Shown: in pieces, positions 45,295-54,753 of the stretch
Position numbering within the stretch: position 1 is the stretch's first letter
Layout of the letters: the number at the start of each line of letters is the position of its first letter
NCBI GenBank assembly: GCA_048594375.1
Contig: JBMDXK010000016.1
Location: 1 to 64,000 of the forward strand
From: JBMDXK01 sp048594375
Lineage (GTDB): Bacteria; Pseudomonadota; Alphaproteobacteria; Rhizobiales; Methylopilaceae
Direction: 5' to 3'
DNA length: 64,000 nucleotides
Program-made: the position numbers and the translations under genes
The notes under the pieces: model-generated
What the model was told of the DNA's origin: nothing
The model's input: only the letters and a program-made list of their open reading frames with translations
Database searches by the model: none

Positions 45295-46677
45295 ATGTTT
45301 CAAGCTCTCGCCGGTTCTGCAAGCCGTGTTGGCGCTGTTCCAATCTGGACTTATGCACGCGGCCAATCCGTAGATAAACTGCCCGCGCAAGCCCGCAACT
45401 GGCTCACCGCGACGGGCGGAGAATGCAGTGCCGGACAGGTTATTCTTGTTCCCTCCCCCGAAGGACATCTTCACGGAGTCATTTTTGGCATAACGCCCGA
45501 TGGCAAAGCAACCGACCCGTTCGCTGCCGGAACCCTCGCAGAAAAACTACCTGCCGGAACGTATGCGTTTGATGTCACTCCTGAAAACCCGGAACTGACG
45601 GCACTCGCTTTTGTGTTGGGAACGTACAATTTCACGCGCTACAAGCAAAAAACAACGCGCGATGTGCAGCTTATCGCCCCTGATGGGGTTGATAGTGCAG
45701 AAATTATGCGGATTGCACAGAGTATTTCTCTGGTGCGCGATCTGATTAACACCCCTGCCAACGATCTGGGCCCTGCCCAGTTGGAGGAAGCTACCGCGCA
45801 TATGGCGTCATGCTTTGATGCCACCTTCCGTTCCGTGGTTGGCGATGCCTTGCTAGAGCAGAATTTTCCGATGATCCATGCTGTTGGCCGCGCCAGCTCT
45901 GAAGCGCCCCGTCTGCTGGATTTTACATGGGGGCGGCAGGACGCGCCAAAGATTACCCTGGTGGGCAAAGGCGTTTGCTACGACACAGGCGGACTGGATA
46001 TTAAACCTTCCAGCGGCATGATCTTGATGAAAAAGGATATGGGTGGCGCGGCCATGGTGTTGGGACTGGCGCGCATGATTATGGATGCCGGTCTGGATGT
46101 GCGGCTGCGGGTGATTATTCCGGCGGTGGAGAATGCAATCTCCGGCGCGGCTTTCCGTTCCAGCGATATTTTGCAAAGCCGCAAAGGGCTGACAGTTGAA
46201 ATTGGCAACACCGATGCGGAAGGCCGTCTTGTGCTGGCAGATGCCTTAGCGCTTGCAGATGAAGAGGCGCCGGAAATCCTGCTTGATTTTGCAACACTCA
46301 CCGGCGCTGCACGCGTGGCTCTGGGGCCTGAAATTCCGCCATTTTTTACGGATGATACAGCCTTTGCAGCGGCTCTCATGCACCACAGCAAAACCGTTCA
46401 TGATCCTCTGTGGCAATTGCCCTTATGGGAAGGGTATGCAGCCATGCTCAAGACGCCCATCGCCGATATCAATAACACGGGCAAAGGCGGGTTTGCCGGC
46501 GCCATCACCGCGGCGCTTTTCTTAAGCCGCTTTGTTGAAAAAGCGAAAACTTACGTTCACTTTGATGTGTATGGCTGGAATACCGCTTCGCGTCCTGCCC
46601 GGCCGGAAGGCGGAGAAGCCTTTGCTATCCGTGCCGTGTTTAGCTTGCTTAACGAGCGTTTTGGAAGCAAGGACTAA
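45295..46677 (+). CDS. Leucyl aminopeptidase, M17 family
   Basis: 460 residues; the ATG at 45295 has GGAG 6 nt upstream, preferred over the ATG four codons earlier. Catalytic and metal motifs: GKGVCYDTGGLDIKPSSGM, KKDMGGAAMVLGLARMI and the family signature NTDAEGRLVLADALALAD. It removes N-terminal amino acids from peptides in the cytoplasm, using two metal ions. Its stop overlaps the convergent histidine-kinase gene by 4 bp. Confidence 0.93.
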   Translation: MFQALAGSASRVGAVPIWTYARGQSVDKLPAQARNWLTATGGECSAGQVILVPSPEGHLHGVIFGITPDGKATDPFAAGTLAEKLPAGTYAFDVTPENPELTALAFVLGTYNFTRYKQKTTRDVQLIAPDGVDSAEIMRIAQSISLVRDLINTPANDLGPAQLEEATAHMASCFDATFRSVVGDALLEQNFPMIHAVGRASSEAPRLLDFTWGRQDAPKITLVGKGVCYDTGGLDIKPSSGMILMKKDMGGAAMVLGLARMIMDAGLDVRLRVIIPAVENAISGAAFRSSDILQSRKGLTVEIGNTDAEGRLVLADALALADEEAPEILLDFATLTGAARVALGPEIPPFFTDDTAFAAALMHHSKTVHDPLWQLPLWEGYAAMLKTPIADINNTGKGGFAGAITAALFLSRFVEKAKTYVHFDVYGWNTASRPARPEGGEAFAIRAVFSLLNERFGSKD

Positions 46678-48362
46678 GAGACACGGTGCATTTTCAGTGA
46701 CCGCTTCTCTTCGGACAATGGCGCAAGCGCTGCCATAACCCGATTCGGTGGCAGCGCTACCAGCACTTCCGTACCCTCGCGCAGCTTGCTTTTCAGGCTG
46801 AAAGCACCGCCATGCAAGTCCACCAACCCTTTCACTATGGGAAGCCCCAAGCCGGTGCCTTGCTCTGCGGTTTTAATGGCCAGCGTACCCTGCCCGAAGG
46901 AGGATAATACGGTGGGAATTTCATCCTCTGGAATACCGGGGCCTGTATCGCGCACCGAAAGATATTGGCCACCTTCGCTTGTCCAGCCTACGGTGATGTA
47001 AATCTCCCCTCCTTGGGGGGTGAATTTAATGGCATTGGACAGCAAATTAAGCGTCACCTGCCGCAATGCGCGTTCATCCGCCCACAGCAGTGGCATGTTG
47101 GGTTCAAAAATTTCGTTGATGGTGATGCCGCGATTTTTGGCACGCAATTTCAAAAGATGATGACAATCTTCGGCAATATTCACCAGATTGACGGCTTCTT
47201 CATTGAGTTCATAGCGTTCAGCCTCGATGCGGGAAAGATCAAGTATCTCATTGATTAAATTGAGCAAATGCTGACCGCTAGCGTGGATATCCACGGCATA
47301 TTCTTTATAAGCGGGTACGGAATGTTCGCCAAAGACTTCGCTTTTCATCACTTCAGAAAAGCCTAAAATGGCATTCAACGGGGTACGCAATTCATGGCTC
47401 ATGGTGGCAAGAAAGCGTGATTTTGCAAGGCTTGCCGCCTCAGCGCGACGCCGCGCCTCATCGGAATTGGCCTTCGCCTGTTCCAGTTCACCGAGCAGAG
47501 CATCTTTTTCTGAGCGAAATTCCAGAGTGGTGAGAGCGGCCTCCCGCATTCTTTGCGCCAATGCCATAAAAAATACCTGCGTTACCACCATCAACAGCGC
47601 AACTGTAAACGCATTGGAATCCTGATCGATGAGATACGAGACAACAATAACCCCTGTCAGGGGTGCTGTGCTTACCCACATCACCTTGTGCAAGGTGGCG
47701 CAAAACATGGTGTTGACCGCTACGCACAAAATCACGCCAACCACAAGAAAAATTTGCGCGCTTTCACTGCCGCTGTGCTGTAACAAAGGCACCATACCTG
47801 CCAGAGCGGCGGCATGAAGCCCTTCAGCAATCATAAAGCGCTGGAGCCAGATTTTATTACTGGTTTCGCGGCTTTCGGGTTTTAAAAACCGGCTTACCAG
47901 CGCCACACTGCCGCCGAGTGTCACAACAACAGCCGTTGCCCAGCCGATAACAAAATCTGCTCTGACCCAGATAATCATCGCCGCTGCGGCCAATCCAACC
48001 AGCAAAAAAATGGCCAGCGCAGCGGTCAGGCGGTTGTTGGCATAGATTCGTAACAGCTCAAGGTCAAACGCCGGGCGCGTACCCGTGCTTGAGGTCAGCC
48101 TTTCGCGCACCTGCCGGACTTCTTGGGTTGCCTTGCGTTTTTTGCTGCGCGCGGCAACGGCTTCGTCACTGGTGGTGCTGGCCAGACGATCACGGATCTG
48201 CTGAATGGTCAGCGCCTGATCGGCACTCATGCTTCCGGCAGCACCCTCCTGCATATCGTTTCCGGCTTCGTTGGGCTTTGCTGTCATCATGCCTTCTGTG
48301 CGCATCCTGCGCTTTATCTCACGCATTAACTCAAAATACCTGCTGTGACCTTTCTGGCTCAC
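46674..48362 (-). CDS. Membrane sensor histidine kinase (PleC/DivJ-like)
   Basis: 562 residues (GTG start; an ATG 12 codons in is possible). Residues ~1-110 are hydrophilic; five or six membrane helices follow to about 265; then a coiled coil (ELEQAKANSDEARRRAEAAS). The HisKA domain has MSHELRTPLNAILGFSEVMK with the phospho-His near 321, and the ATPase has the N-box QVTLNLLSNAIKFTPQGGEI plus DTGPGIP and GTGLGLPIVKGL. This resembles alphaproteobacterial PleC/DivJ kinases. No response regulator is adjacent. Confidence 0.9.
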   Translation of the reverse strand: MSQKGHSRYFELMREIKRRMRTEGMMTAKPNEAGNDMQEGAAGSMSADQALTIQQIRDRLASTTSDEAVAARSKKRKATQEVRQVRERLTSSTGTRPAFDLELLRIYANNRLTAALAIFLLVGLAAAAMIIWVRADFVIGWATAVVVTLGGSVALVSRFLKPESRETSNKIWLQRFMIAEGLHAAALAGMVPLLQHSGSESAQIFLVVGVILCVAVNTMFCATLHKVMWVSTAPLTGVIVVSYLIDQDSNAFTVALLMVVTQVFFMALAQRMREAALTTLEFRSEKDALLGELEQAKANSDEARRRAEAASLAKSRFLATMSHELRTPLNAILGFSEVMKSEVFGEHSVPAYKEYAVDIHASGQHLLNLINEILDLSRIEAERYELNEEAVNLVNIAEDCHHLLKLRAKNRGITINEIFEPNMPLLWADERALRQVTLNLLSNAIKFTPQGGEIYITVGWTSEGGQYLSVRDTGPGIPEDEIPTVLSSFGQGTLAIKTAEQGTGLGLPIVKGLVDLHGGAFSLKSKLREGTEVLVALPPNRVMAALAPLSEEKRSLKMHRVS

Positions 48363-48702
48363 AGGCTTAATCTATTGTGACTGGCAATCCTTAAAAGCAC
48401 CCTCATTTTTATGGTAAATAATGCGTGAATGAAAAGATATTCCTTGCCGCTCCATTGTCATGGGTTCATGTGTTGCGACCGTTGGCGCTTTTTTCAATTC
48501 ACGGGATGCGTCATTTTTATTGCGCAGGACAACTTCAATTAAACAGGCGTTCATCCCTCATTTTATGTGTGCTGCGCTTTATAACGCTTTCATTTCTGGC
48601 ACAATTGCCCACTATCTTCTGGATTGGCGACGCCTGTACTTCATGCGTACTTGCTGTATAACAGATGCACCATAACCCAATTATAAACATGGGGAATCCG
48701 GA
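48363..48702. other. Divergent intergenic region
   Basis: About 340 bp between the kinase and the yejA-like gene, which diverge, so promoters for both should be here. Short ORFs inside have no support. No strong operator or hairpin was seen. Confidence 0.5.
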
Positions 48703-50610
48703 GTGAAACGTACACGATGCTTTCTTTTGCCCTGTCTTTTTCTGTTGACCGCACATGCTGCCTATGCGCAAGAAGCGGTGTCTCAAGCCCCCGCGATGCA
48801 ATGGCGCCATGCCCTTTCTTTGATGGATACGCCCAAATATCCTGCACACTTTCCGCATTTTGATTATGTTAACCCCGCAGCCCCCAAGGGTGGCAGTATC
48901 CGGCTTTCCGCATTGGGCAGTTTTGACAGCTTTAATCTCACATTGCCCCGTGGTTCCATCGCCGCCGGGATAGGCAATATTTACGATACGCTGATGACTT
49001 CCTCTTATGATGAGGTTGCTTCCGAATATGGCTTACTGGCTGAAGCCGTCAGCTATCCCGAAGATTACAGTGCTGTTTCCTATCGTCTGCGTGAGGGGGC
49101 GAAATGGCACGATGGCACGCCCATTACCACCGAAGATGTGCAATGGAGCCTTGAAACGTTGCGCAAAAACCATCCGTTTTATGCGCAATATTACCGCAAT
49201 GTAAAAGATATCCAGATTACAGATGAACGCACGATCACTTTTACCTTTGATGAAAAAGGCAACCGTGAATTGCCGCAAATCTTAGGGCAATTGCCTATTC
49301 TTCCCAAGCACTGGTGGACAGATACCAATGCCCAGGGACAACCCCGCAATATTACCCAGACCAGCCTTGAGCCGCCTTTGGGTTCTGGCGCGTATCGCAT
49401 CAGAAGCTTCAATGCAGGCCGCTCGATCACCTATGAACGGGTGCCGGATTACTGGGCAAAAGATTTGGCGGTGAATGCGGGGAAAAACAATTTCGATACT
49501 CTGCATTATGAATATTTTCGAGATGGAACCGTAGCGTTTGAAGCATTTAAAGGCGGACAATATGATTTTCGTGTGGAATCATCCGCGAAAGACTGGGCAA
49601 CCGGCTATGATTTTCCCGCCCGCCAGCAAGGCACAGTAAAGCTGGAAGAATACACTATCAAAGATAGAGGTATAATGCAGGCTTTTGCCTTCAATTTGCG
49701 CCGTCCCCAGTTTCAGGATATGCGCGTTCGGCAGGCTTTTAATCTAGCAATGAACTATGAGGCCATGAACAACCTGCTGTTTTTTGGCCAATACAGCCGG
49801 ATTAACAGTTATTTTGAAAATACCGAACTCGCTTCCACAGCCCTCCCCGAAGGTATTGAGCTGGAGCTTCTTGAAAGTGTGCGGGAAAACGTGCCGGAAA
49901 GTGTGTTCACCACGCCTTATATCAATCCAGAAAACGGCACCCCGGAGCTGATGCGTGCCAATCTGCAAAAGGCCGTTGATTTGCTCAAGCAAGCGGGCTG
50001 GACAATCCGCGAAGAAACTGACCCAACGCAACAACCGTCATGGTTCACGCGCATTCTGGCATCTGTGGGTTTGAGTAAACTGCCCACCCGCCGCGTGCTG
50101 CGCAATGAACAAGGCCAGCCTTTTGTTGCAGAATTTTTAATCGATCAACCCAACTTTGAGCGGGTTGTCCTGTTTTACAAGCAGAACCTTGATCTTCTTG
50201 GCATTGATACGCGCATCCGCCGTGTGGATTCCACCGAAATGGAAAACCGCGAACGCCGCCGCGATTTTGATATTATTGTCGCGTCATGGCCGCAGTCGCT
50301 TTCACCGGGCAACGAACAGCGGGATTTCTGGGGTTCGGATGCAGCAGACCGTGAAGGCTCTTATAATTATAGCGGTATTAAAAATCCGGCTGTTGATGCT
50401 CTGATTGATAAAGTCATTTATGCCAAAGACCGCGATACGCTGATTGCAGCTACCCGCGCTCTTGACCGTGTTTTGCTTGCCAATTCCTATGTCGTGCCAC
50501 AATGGACATCCAGCACAATCCGCTACGCGTTCTGGGATAAATTTGCGCATCCCGACCCGCTGCCGGAATACAATATCGGCTTTCCAACCGTATGGTGGGC
50601 CAAACAATAA
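48703..50610 (+). CDS. yejA: Family 5 peptide-binding protein (YejA-like)
   Basis: 635 residues from a GTG with GGGGA 6 nt upstream. Signal peptide (CFLLPCLFLLTAHAAYA) and an SBP_bac_5 fold: PKGGSIRLSALGSFDSFN, LAEAVSYPEDYSAVSYRLRE, GAKWHDGTPITTEDVQWSLE and LPILPKHWWT. The sequence IGNIYDTLMTSSYDEVASEY and the long C-terminal lobe are typical of YejA, the binding protein of a peptide/microcin C-type importer. The yejBEF permease/ATPase genes are absent, as the neighbour is an amidotransferase. A terminator follows. Confidence 0.88.
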   Translation: MKRTRCFLLPCLFLLTAHAAYAQEAVSQAPAMQWRHALSLMDTPKYPAHFPHFDYVNPAAPKGGSIRLSALGSFDSFNLTLPRGSIAAGIGNIYDTLMTSSYDEVASEYGLLAEAVSYPEDYSAVSYRLREGAKWHDGTPITTEDVQWSLETLRKNHPFYAQYYRNVKDIQITDERTITFTFDEKGNRELPQILGQLPILPKHWWTDTNAQGQPRNITQTSLEPPLGSGAYRIRSFNAGRSITYERVPDYWAKDLAVNAGKNNFDTLHYEYFRDGTVAFEAFKGGQYDFRVESSAKDWATGYDFPARQQGTVKLEEYTIKDRGIMQAFAFNLRRPQFQDMRVRQAFNLAMNYEAMNNLLFFGQYSRINSYFENTELASTALPEGIELELLESVRENVPESVFTTPYINPENGTPELMRANLQKAVDLLKQAGWTIREETDPTQQPSWFTRILASVGLSKLPTRRVLRNEQGQPFVAEFLIDQPNFERVVLFYKQNLDLLGIDTRIRRVDSTEMENRERRRDFDIIVASWPQSLSPGNEQRDFWGSDAADREGSYNYSGIKNPAVDALIDKVIYAKDRDTLIAATRALDRVLLANSYVVPQWTSSTIRYAFWDKFAHPDPLPEYNIGFPTVWWAKQ

Positions 50611-50613
50611 AAC

Positions 50614-50650
50614 AATAACCCCGCCTTCGTCATGAAAGTGGGGTTATTTT
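50614..50650 (+). terminator. Intrinsic terminator after yejA-like gene
   Basis: AATAACCCC (50614-50622) pairs with GGGGTTATT (50640-50648), ending in a T-run. Confidence 0.85.
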
Positions 50651-50655
50651 CGCTC

Positions 50656-50697
50656 TATAGAGCTAAGTTCCAATAAAAGGATCGTTTTCATTGGTAC
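50656..50697. repeat. Intergenic palindromic repeat, copy 9
   Basis: TATAGAGCTAAGTTCCAATA; its reverse complement shares TTTTATTGGAACTT with copy 10. The far arm (ATTGG, 50690-50694) re-pairs with CCAAT (50670-50674). It lies 7 bp past the stop of the convergent amidotransferase gene. Confidence 0.7.
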
Positions 50698-50703
50698 TCG
50701 GTT

Positions 50704-51492
50704 TTAAGCAGCCAAACGCTCCCCAATATCAAAGGGTACCAGTTGCAGCTCGGTGGCCGTACGGGCAATTAACGCATGGTAGGCCGGAACCGGCTGCCAT
50801 GACGCACGCTCTTCATCCAGAGGCTCGGACGCGAGCAGCAAACCTGATGCCACCTGACGGAAGTAAAGGCTTGGTGAGCGTTCATCCGTTGACCAGCGGA
50901 AGGCATAAAGATTTTCACCGTCTGCCAAGGCAGCCGCAAAACGGATTGGCTCTGTAATCCCGTGTGCTTTGACAATATCCCACGCGCGTTCCAGAACCGT
51001 CCGGAAAGCAAGAATAGGATCATTTTCCAGTCCCAGCGCGGCGGCTGCCAGAAAGAGGGCTTCAGAGTCAGTGGTTCCGGTGCGGTGCTTATAAAACTCA
51101 TCCGGGATCATTGCCTCAATGGCGCGGCGCACCTGATGCCATCCGCCGATCTGGCCGTTGTGCATAAATAAAAAACGATCATATTGGAAAGGGTGGCAGT
51201 TCGCACGGGAAGTTGCCGTACCTGTTGAAGCGCGCACATGGGCAAAAAACAGCGGTGAGCGAATCTGGCGGGTTAGGTGGCAGAGGTTTTCATCGCCCCA
51301 TGCCGGGCGCAGGTCACGGTAAATGCCTGGCTCCTCCTGCTCACTGTACCAGCCAATGCCAAAACCATCGCCATTGATGACAGTTTTGCATTCTGTTGCG
51401 CTGATGCTTTGTTGAACCAGGGAATGGCGCGGCTCTGTTACAACGCGAGACATAAAAATCGGTTCGCCTTTATAGGCAATCCACCGGCACAT
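50704..51492 (-). CDS. Class II glutamine amidotransferase (YafJ-like)
   Basis: 262 residues. The nucleophile is Cys2 after removal of Met (MCRWIAYKGEPIF), with NGDGFGIGWYSEQEEPG, FFAHVRASTGTATSRANCHP and FMHNGQIGGW, the Ntn-hydrolase glutaminase features of the YafJ group. The synthase partner and physiological product are unknown. AAAGGT lies before the ATG. It is convergent with the yejA-like gene. Confidence 0.88.
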   Translation of the reverse strand: MCRWIAYKGEPIFMSRVVTEPRHSLVQQSISATECKTVINGDGFGIGWYSEQEEPGIYRDLRPAWGDENLCHLTRQIRSPLFFAHVRASTGTATSRANCHPFQYDRFLFMHNGQIGGWHQVRRAIEAMIPDEFYKHRTGTTDSEALFLAAAALGLENDPILAFRTVLERAWDIVKAHGITEPIRFAAALADGENLYAFRWSTDERSPSLYFRQVASGLLLASEPLDEERASWQPVPAYHALIARTATELQLVPFDIGERLAA

Positions 51493-51866
51493 TTTACTTT
51501 ACCTTTCTGACAGGGATAACAAACCCTACACTCAACTACTTTAGCACCGATTTTTTAAAATTCTATTCAAGTCCTGAAACATCACAATAATGTTTTTTTC
51601 ATGTAACAATTATTATATGGCAGGAATGTTCTTAACATGGCGGTGCATCTTATTTAATGTTCACATGCGCTTTTTTTGTGAACATCAACACCACATCATG
51701 CAAACATCTGTGCAATGCAAGGCAGCGCCGAAAGATTTGCCCTTTATCCCACTTATCGCAATTGCCGTGTTTGCTTGAAAACATGTCATTCGCATATCTC
51801 ACAAATATTTTTTGTTTATATTTGTATATTGCATTATTTTTTAGTCAATTGCAAGCACTATAATCA
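51493..51866. other. AT-rich intergenic region
   Basis: About 370 bp between the DUF2062 gene end and the amidotransferase start, both on the minus strand. Short overlapping ORFs on the plus strand are Cys/Phe-rich and unsupported. No repeat copy or hairpin was recognised. Confidence 0.5.
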
Positions 51867-52427
51867 TTAAAGTTTTGTTTTGTATTTTCCGCGTGCTTTT
51901 TGAAATTCGGAAACAAAAATAAACACTATAAAATAAATAACGATCCAAGTAATAATAGAAAACGGCAATGCCCCAAGCATTGTTGTTTTAAAGATAGGCC
52001 ATAACCTATCAATATCTATAGAAAAAATACCCGAAGAAAGATTTTGCATCTGCTCTTGTGTTGCGGTTGCATCCGGTTCTTCGGGAAAAATTATATCCTG
52101 AAGCAACTGGCCAACTTTAAAACTCATAGAAAAAAATAGGGGGAATGTGAATGGATTGCCAATTGCTGTTCCCAAGGCAGCAGCAATCATATTGCCTCTT
52201 GTTATAAAAGAAAGCACGAATCCCAATATGAAATGCACGCCTATAAGTGGAAAGACAGAGACGGCAGCACCTGAAGCTACTCCCGCAGCAATGGAATGCG
52301 GCGTTGACTTCAGGCGCAATATTTTTTTCTTTATATAGATGCCATACCGCTTTAATCCCATCCTTGGCCACAACTGAAAACGCCTTTTTACCTTATGTTT
52401 TCGATTATGGCCTGGAGTGGACTGCAT
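51867..52427 (-). CDS. DUF2062 membrane protein
   Basis: 186 residues. A basic N-terminus is followed by PHSIAAGVASGAAVSVFPL, GVHFILGFVLSFITRGNMIA and ALGTAIGNPFTFPLFFSMSF, which define DUF2062, with a further C-terminal helix (ITWIVIYFIVFIFVS). Two to three membrane helices. Function unknown. It follows nhaA by about 50 bp and may be co-transcribed. Confidence 0.85.
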   Translation of the reverse strand: MQSTPGHNRKHKVKRRFQLWPRMGLKRYGIYIKKKILRLKSTPHSIAAGVASGAAVSVFPLIGVHFILGFVLSFITRGNMIAAALGTAIGNPFTFPLFFSMSFKVGQLLQDIIFPEEPDATATQEQMQNLSSGIFSIDIDRLWPIFKTTMLGALPFSIITWIVIYFIVFIFVSEFQKARGKYKTKL

Positions 52428-52478
52428 ATTTAAAGCTCAGTACAGCAAATACGATATTCTGGATGAGATGGTATTGGT

Positions 52479-53699
52479 TCACACAGATTGTTGAGGAGAT
52501 TTTTCCAGTGGTTTACACGGCGCGAACCTCAAAACCAAGTAGCCAACACTGCCTGCAATCAGCGAGCCAAGCAAAATTCCCAATTTTACCCGATCTTGCA
52601 TCAGTGGATCTACAAAAGCCAAAAGCCCGATAAACAGGCTCATTGTAAAGCCAATTCCGCACAATAAGGATATACCGAACATCTGTCTCCAGCTTGCGGC
52701 AACTGGCAGTGCAGCAAAGCCGAGACGGATGACAATGTAAACAGCACCAAAAATTCCTATTACCTTGCCCAGAGTTAGCCCTGCTGCCACGCCCAGCGCC
52801 ACCGGCTCTGTGAAGGAAGCCAGTGTAACACCTGCAAAGGAAACGCCAGCATTTGCAAACCCGAAAATGGGAACAATAAGAAATGACACAGGCTTATGCA
52901 GAGCATGTTCCAGTTTATGCAACGGCGAAATTTTTGGAGATGCCTCAGGTGTTGCTGGCGTGCGCACAAGGGGAATTAAAAGAGCAAGCACAACCCCCGC
53001 AAGCGTTGCATGGATGCCAGACTGAAGGACAAAAAACCACAGAACACCGCCCAGCAGAAGATAGGGATATAACTTCATAACCCTTAAAGTATTCAGTGCG
53101 ATGAGCAGTCCTATGACAGCGGCTGCTCCACCCATTGCCCAAAGCTTCAAATCCGCAGTGTAGAAAAGGGCGATAACGATGACCGCTCCCAGATCGTCGA
53201 TAATTGCTAAAGCTGCAAGGAATACCTTGAGGGTAGCAGGAACGCGCGACCCCAATAAAGACAAAACGCCCAATGCAAAAGCAATGTCTGTCGCTGAAGG
53301 AATTGCCCATCCGCGCCATGCTTCAGGATTACTATGATTAACCGCTACGTAAATCAAAGCAGGAACAATCATGCCCCCTGCGGCCGCAACGCCGGGCAGA
53401 ATACGCCTACTCCAGGTTGAAAGCTGCCCATCAAGCATTTCCCGTTTAATTTCAAGGCCAACCATCAGGAAAAAAACCGCCATCAAAGCGTCATTTATCC
53501 AATGCTGTACACTTAAAGGCCCGATATACGCGCGCAGCGTTGAAAAATAAGCCTCTGAAAAAGGCGAATTGGCCGTAATAATCGCCAAAGCAGCAACGCC
53601 CATCAACACAATACCGCTCGATGCGCTGTTATCCAGAAACTTACGAATTGTTGAGTTTATTCTTCCCTTGCCACCGGCTTCCGTAGGATGATGCGCCAT
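52479..53699 (-). CDS. nhaA: Na+/H+ antiporter NhaA
   Basis: 406 residues from the ATG at 53699 (AAGGG 8-9 nt upstream, preferred to a GTG three codons earlier). About 12 membrane helices. IDDLGAVIVIALFYT near 166 holds the ion-binding Asp pair, with LMVGLEIKREMLDG and GGMIVPALIYVAVN. It exchanges protons for sodium at the inner membrane to hold pH and Na+. Confidence 0.95.
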   Translation of the reverse strand: MAHHPTEAGGKGRINSTIRKFLDNSASSGIVLMGVAALAIITANSPFSEAYFSTLRAYIGPLSVQHWINDALMAVFFLMVGLEIKREMLDGQLSTWSRRILPGVAAAGGMIVPALIYVAVNHSNPEAWRGWAIPSATDIAFALGVLSLLGSRVPATLKVFLAALAIIDDLGAVIVIALFYTADLKLWAMGGAAAVIGLLIALNTLRVMKLYPYLLLGGVLWFFVLQSGIHATLAGVVLALLIPLVRTPATPEASPKISPLHKLEHALHKPVSFLIVPIFGFANAGVSFAGVTLASFTEPVALGVAAGLTLGKVIGIFGAVYIVIRLGFAALPVAASWRQMFGISLLCGIGFTMSLFIGLLAFVDPLMQDRVKLGILLGSLIAGSVGYLVLRFAPCKPLEKSPQQSV

Positions 53700-53840
53700 A
53701 AAATGCACCCTTTTAACTTATAGGTTTCACATTCTCCGTAAGTTTTGGAATACCAAGGCGCACGCAGCACACGCCGACAGTGCTCTATAACCGCTTTTTA
53801 AAATTCAGGCTAGAGATGTTGGTACGTTTTCATAGGAAAA

Positions 53841-53885
53841 TATAGCGCAGACATGATAAAACAATCATGTCTTTTCGCTCTCTAT
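53841..53885. repeat. Intergenic palindromic repeat, copy 11
   Basis: TATAGCGCAGACATGATAAA, with AGACATGAT (53849-53857) pairing with ATCATGTCT (53864-53872), then TTTTCGCTCTCTAT. The outer half is like copies 4 and 10. It could act as a terminator for the 53925 gene. Confidence 0.6.
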
Positions 53886-53924
53886 CGCGCGTGTATCGCA
53901 CAGTTCTGCCCGACAGACGGCTGT

Positions 53925-54404
53925 TTATTCTACGCTCTGGTTGCCGGTTTTTGCAATGCCGCTGGTCTTCAGCGCGCCTTTTGCCGGGATCCGCTTTTTT
54001 TGCAATGGCTTTTCAGGTACAAGCGGTTCCAGTGTCAGAATGGCAGGATTTGGAGAGTGGCTTAAGGTTGCCCCTGAATAAGCATCTACTCCTATGCCAA
54101 TGACACCGCCCACCAGCACGTTGCCCATTGTACCAGCCATGCCTTTTCCGCTAACACGGGATACAATATCCAATGAACTCGGCTTATAACCTTCTTTTTC
54201 CGCAAATATTGTAAATTCTTCTTTGCGTTTTACCTTGAACTCACAGGGAGAAGACGGGCAGGAAAGGCCATTGGATGTGCGGATTGCGGCACCTTCCGGC
54301 ACCGTCTGTACCTTAACCTGATCTGTGGTGCCGCGCACAACGGTGGCACAGCCTGACGCCATAATGGATACACTTAAAATAACAACACCGCCAAGTAAAC
54401 GCAT
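53925..54404 (-). CDS. Small lipoprotein with PEGA-like segment
   Basis: 159 residues. Lipobox IMASGC gives Cys19 after a short signal peptide. The region VQTVPEGAAIRTSNGLSC resembles a PEGA carbohydrate-binding-like repeat, ahead of SPCEFKVKRKEEFTIFAEKE and a Gly-rich hydrophobic stretch (GTMGNVLVGGVIGIGVDAYS). Similar alphaproteobacterial lipoproteins are often misnamed as translation factors. The C-terminus is basic and probably flexible. Function unknown. Confidence 0.75.
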   Translation of the reverse strand: MRLLGGVVILSVSIMASGCATVVRGTTDQVKVQTVPEGAAIRTSNGLSCPSSPCEFKVKRKEEFTIFAEKEGYKPSSLDIVSRVSGKGMAGTMGNVLVGGVIGIGVDAYSGATLSHSPNPAILTLEPLVPEKPLQKKRIPAKGALKTSGIAKTGNQSVE

Positions 54405-54753
54405 ACTCTTAACCCCAAAACTTAAAATTGTATGCGTGGCATTAAAGGGTTGTTAACTTTTTTGTCAATCCATGAAGAGAGCTGCGTCTGGCGTGAGAAA
54501 AAATTTACTTTTACATCGTGTTCTGTGAAATATTTGATTCTTATAAATATTTTTTGTTTTTTCCGTTGTGGGAGCAATATTGCACCGTGTAATATTGGTT
54601 TAAATTTATGGTGGATAATTCCTGTATCCGTGTCTGTATTCCGGCAACTGCCGATCTGTATGCTAAAAGCAGTTTGCAATTCTTTCCAAAAGAAATTTGT
54701 AACCTCTGTGTGGCTAAGCTGGCTACACCCCTTTGGTAAAGCATGGGTTTTTT
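54405..54753. other. Intergenic region without supported gene
   Basis: About 350 bp between divergent genes. A 113-codon plus-strand ORF (54432-54773) is Cys/Phe/Trp-rich and overlaps the next gene's start; I do not believe it is coding. Promoters for the two neighbours should be here. Confidence 0.5.
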
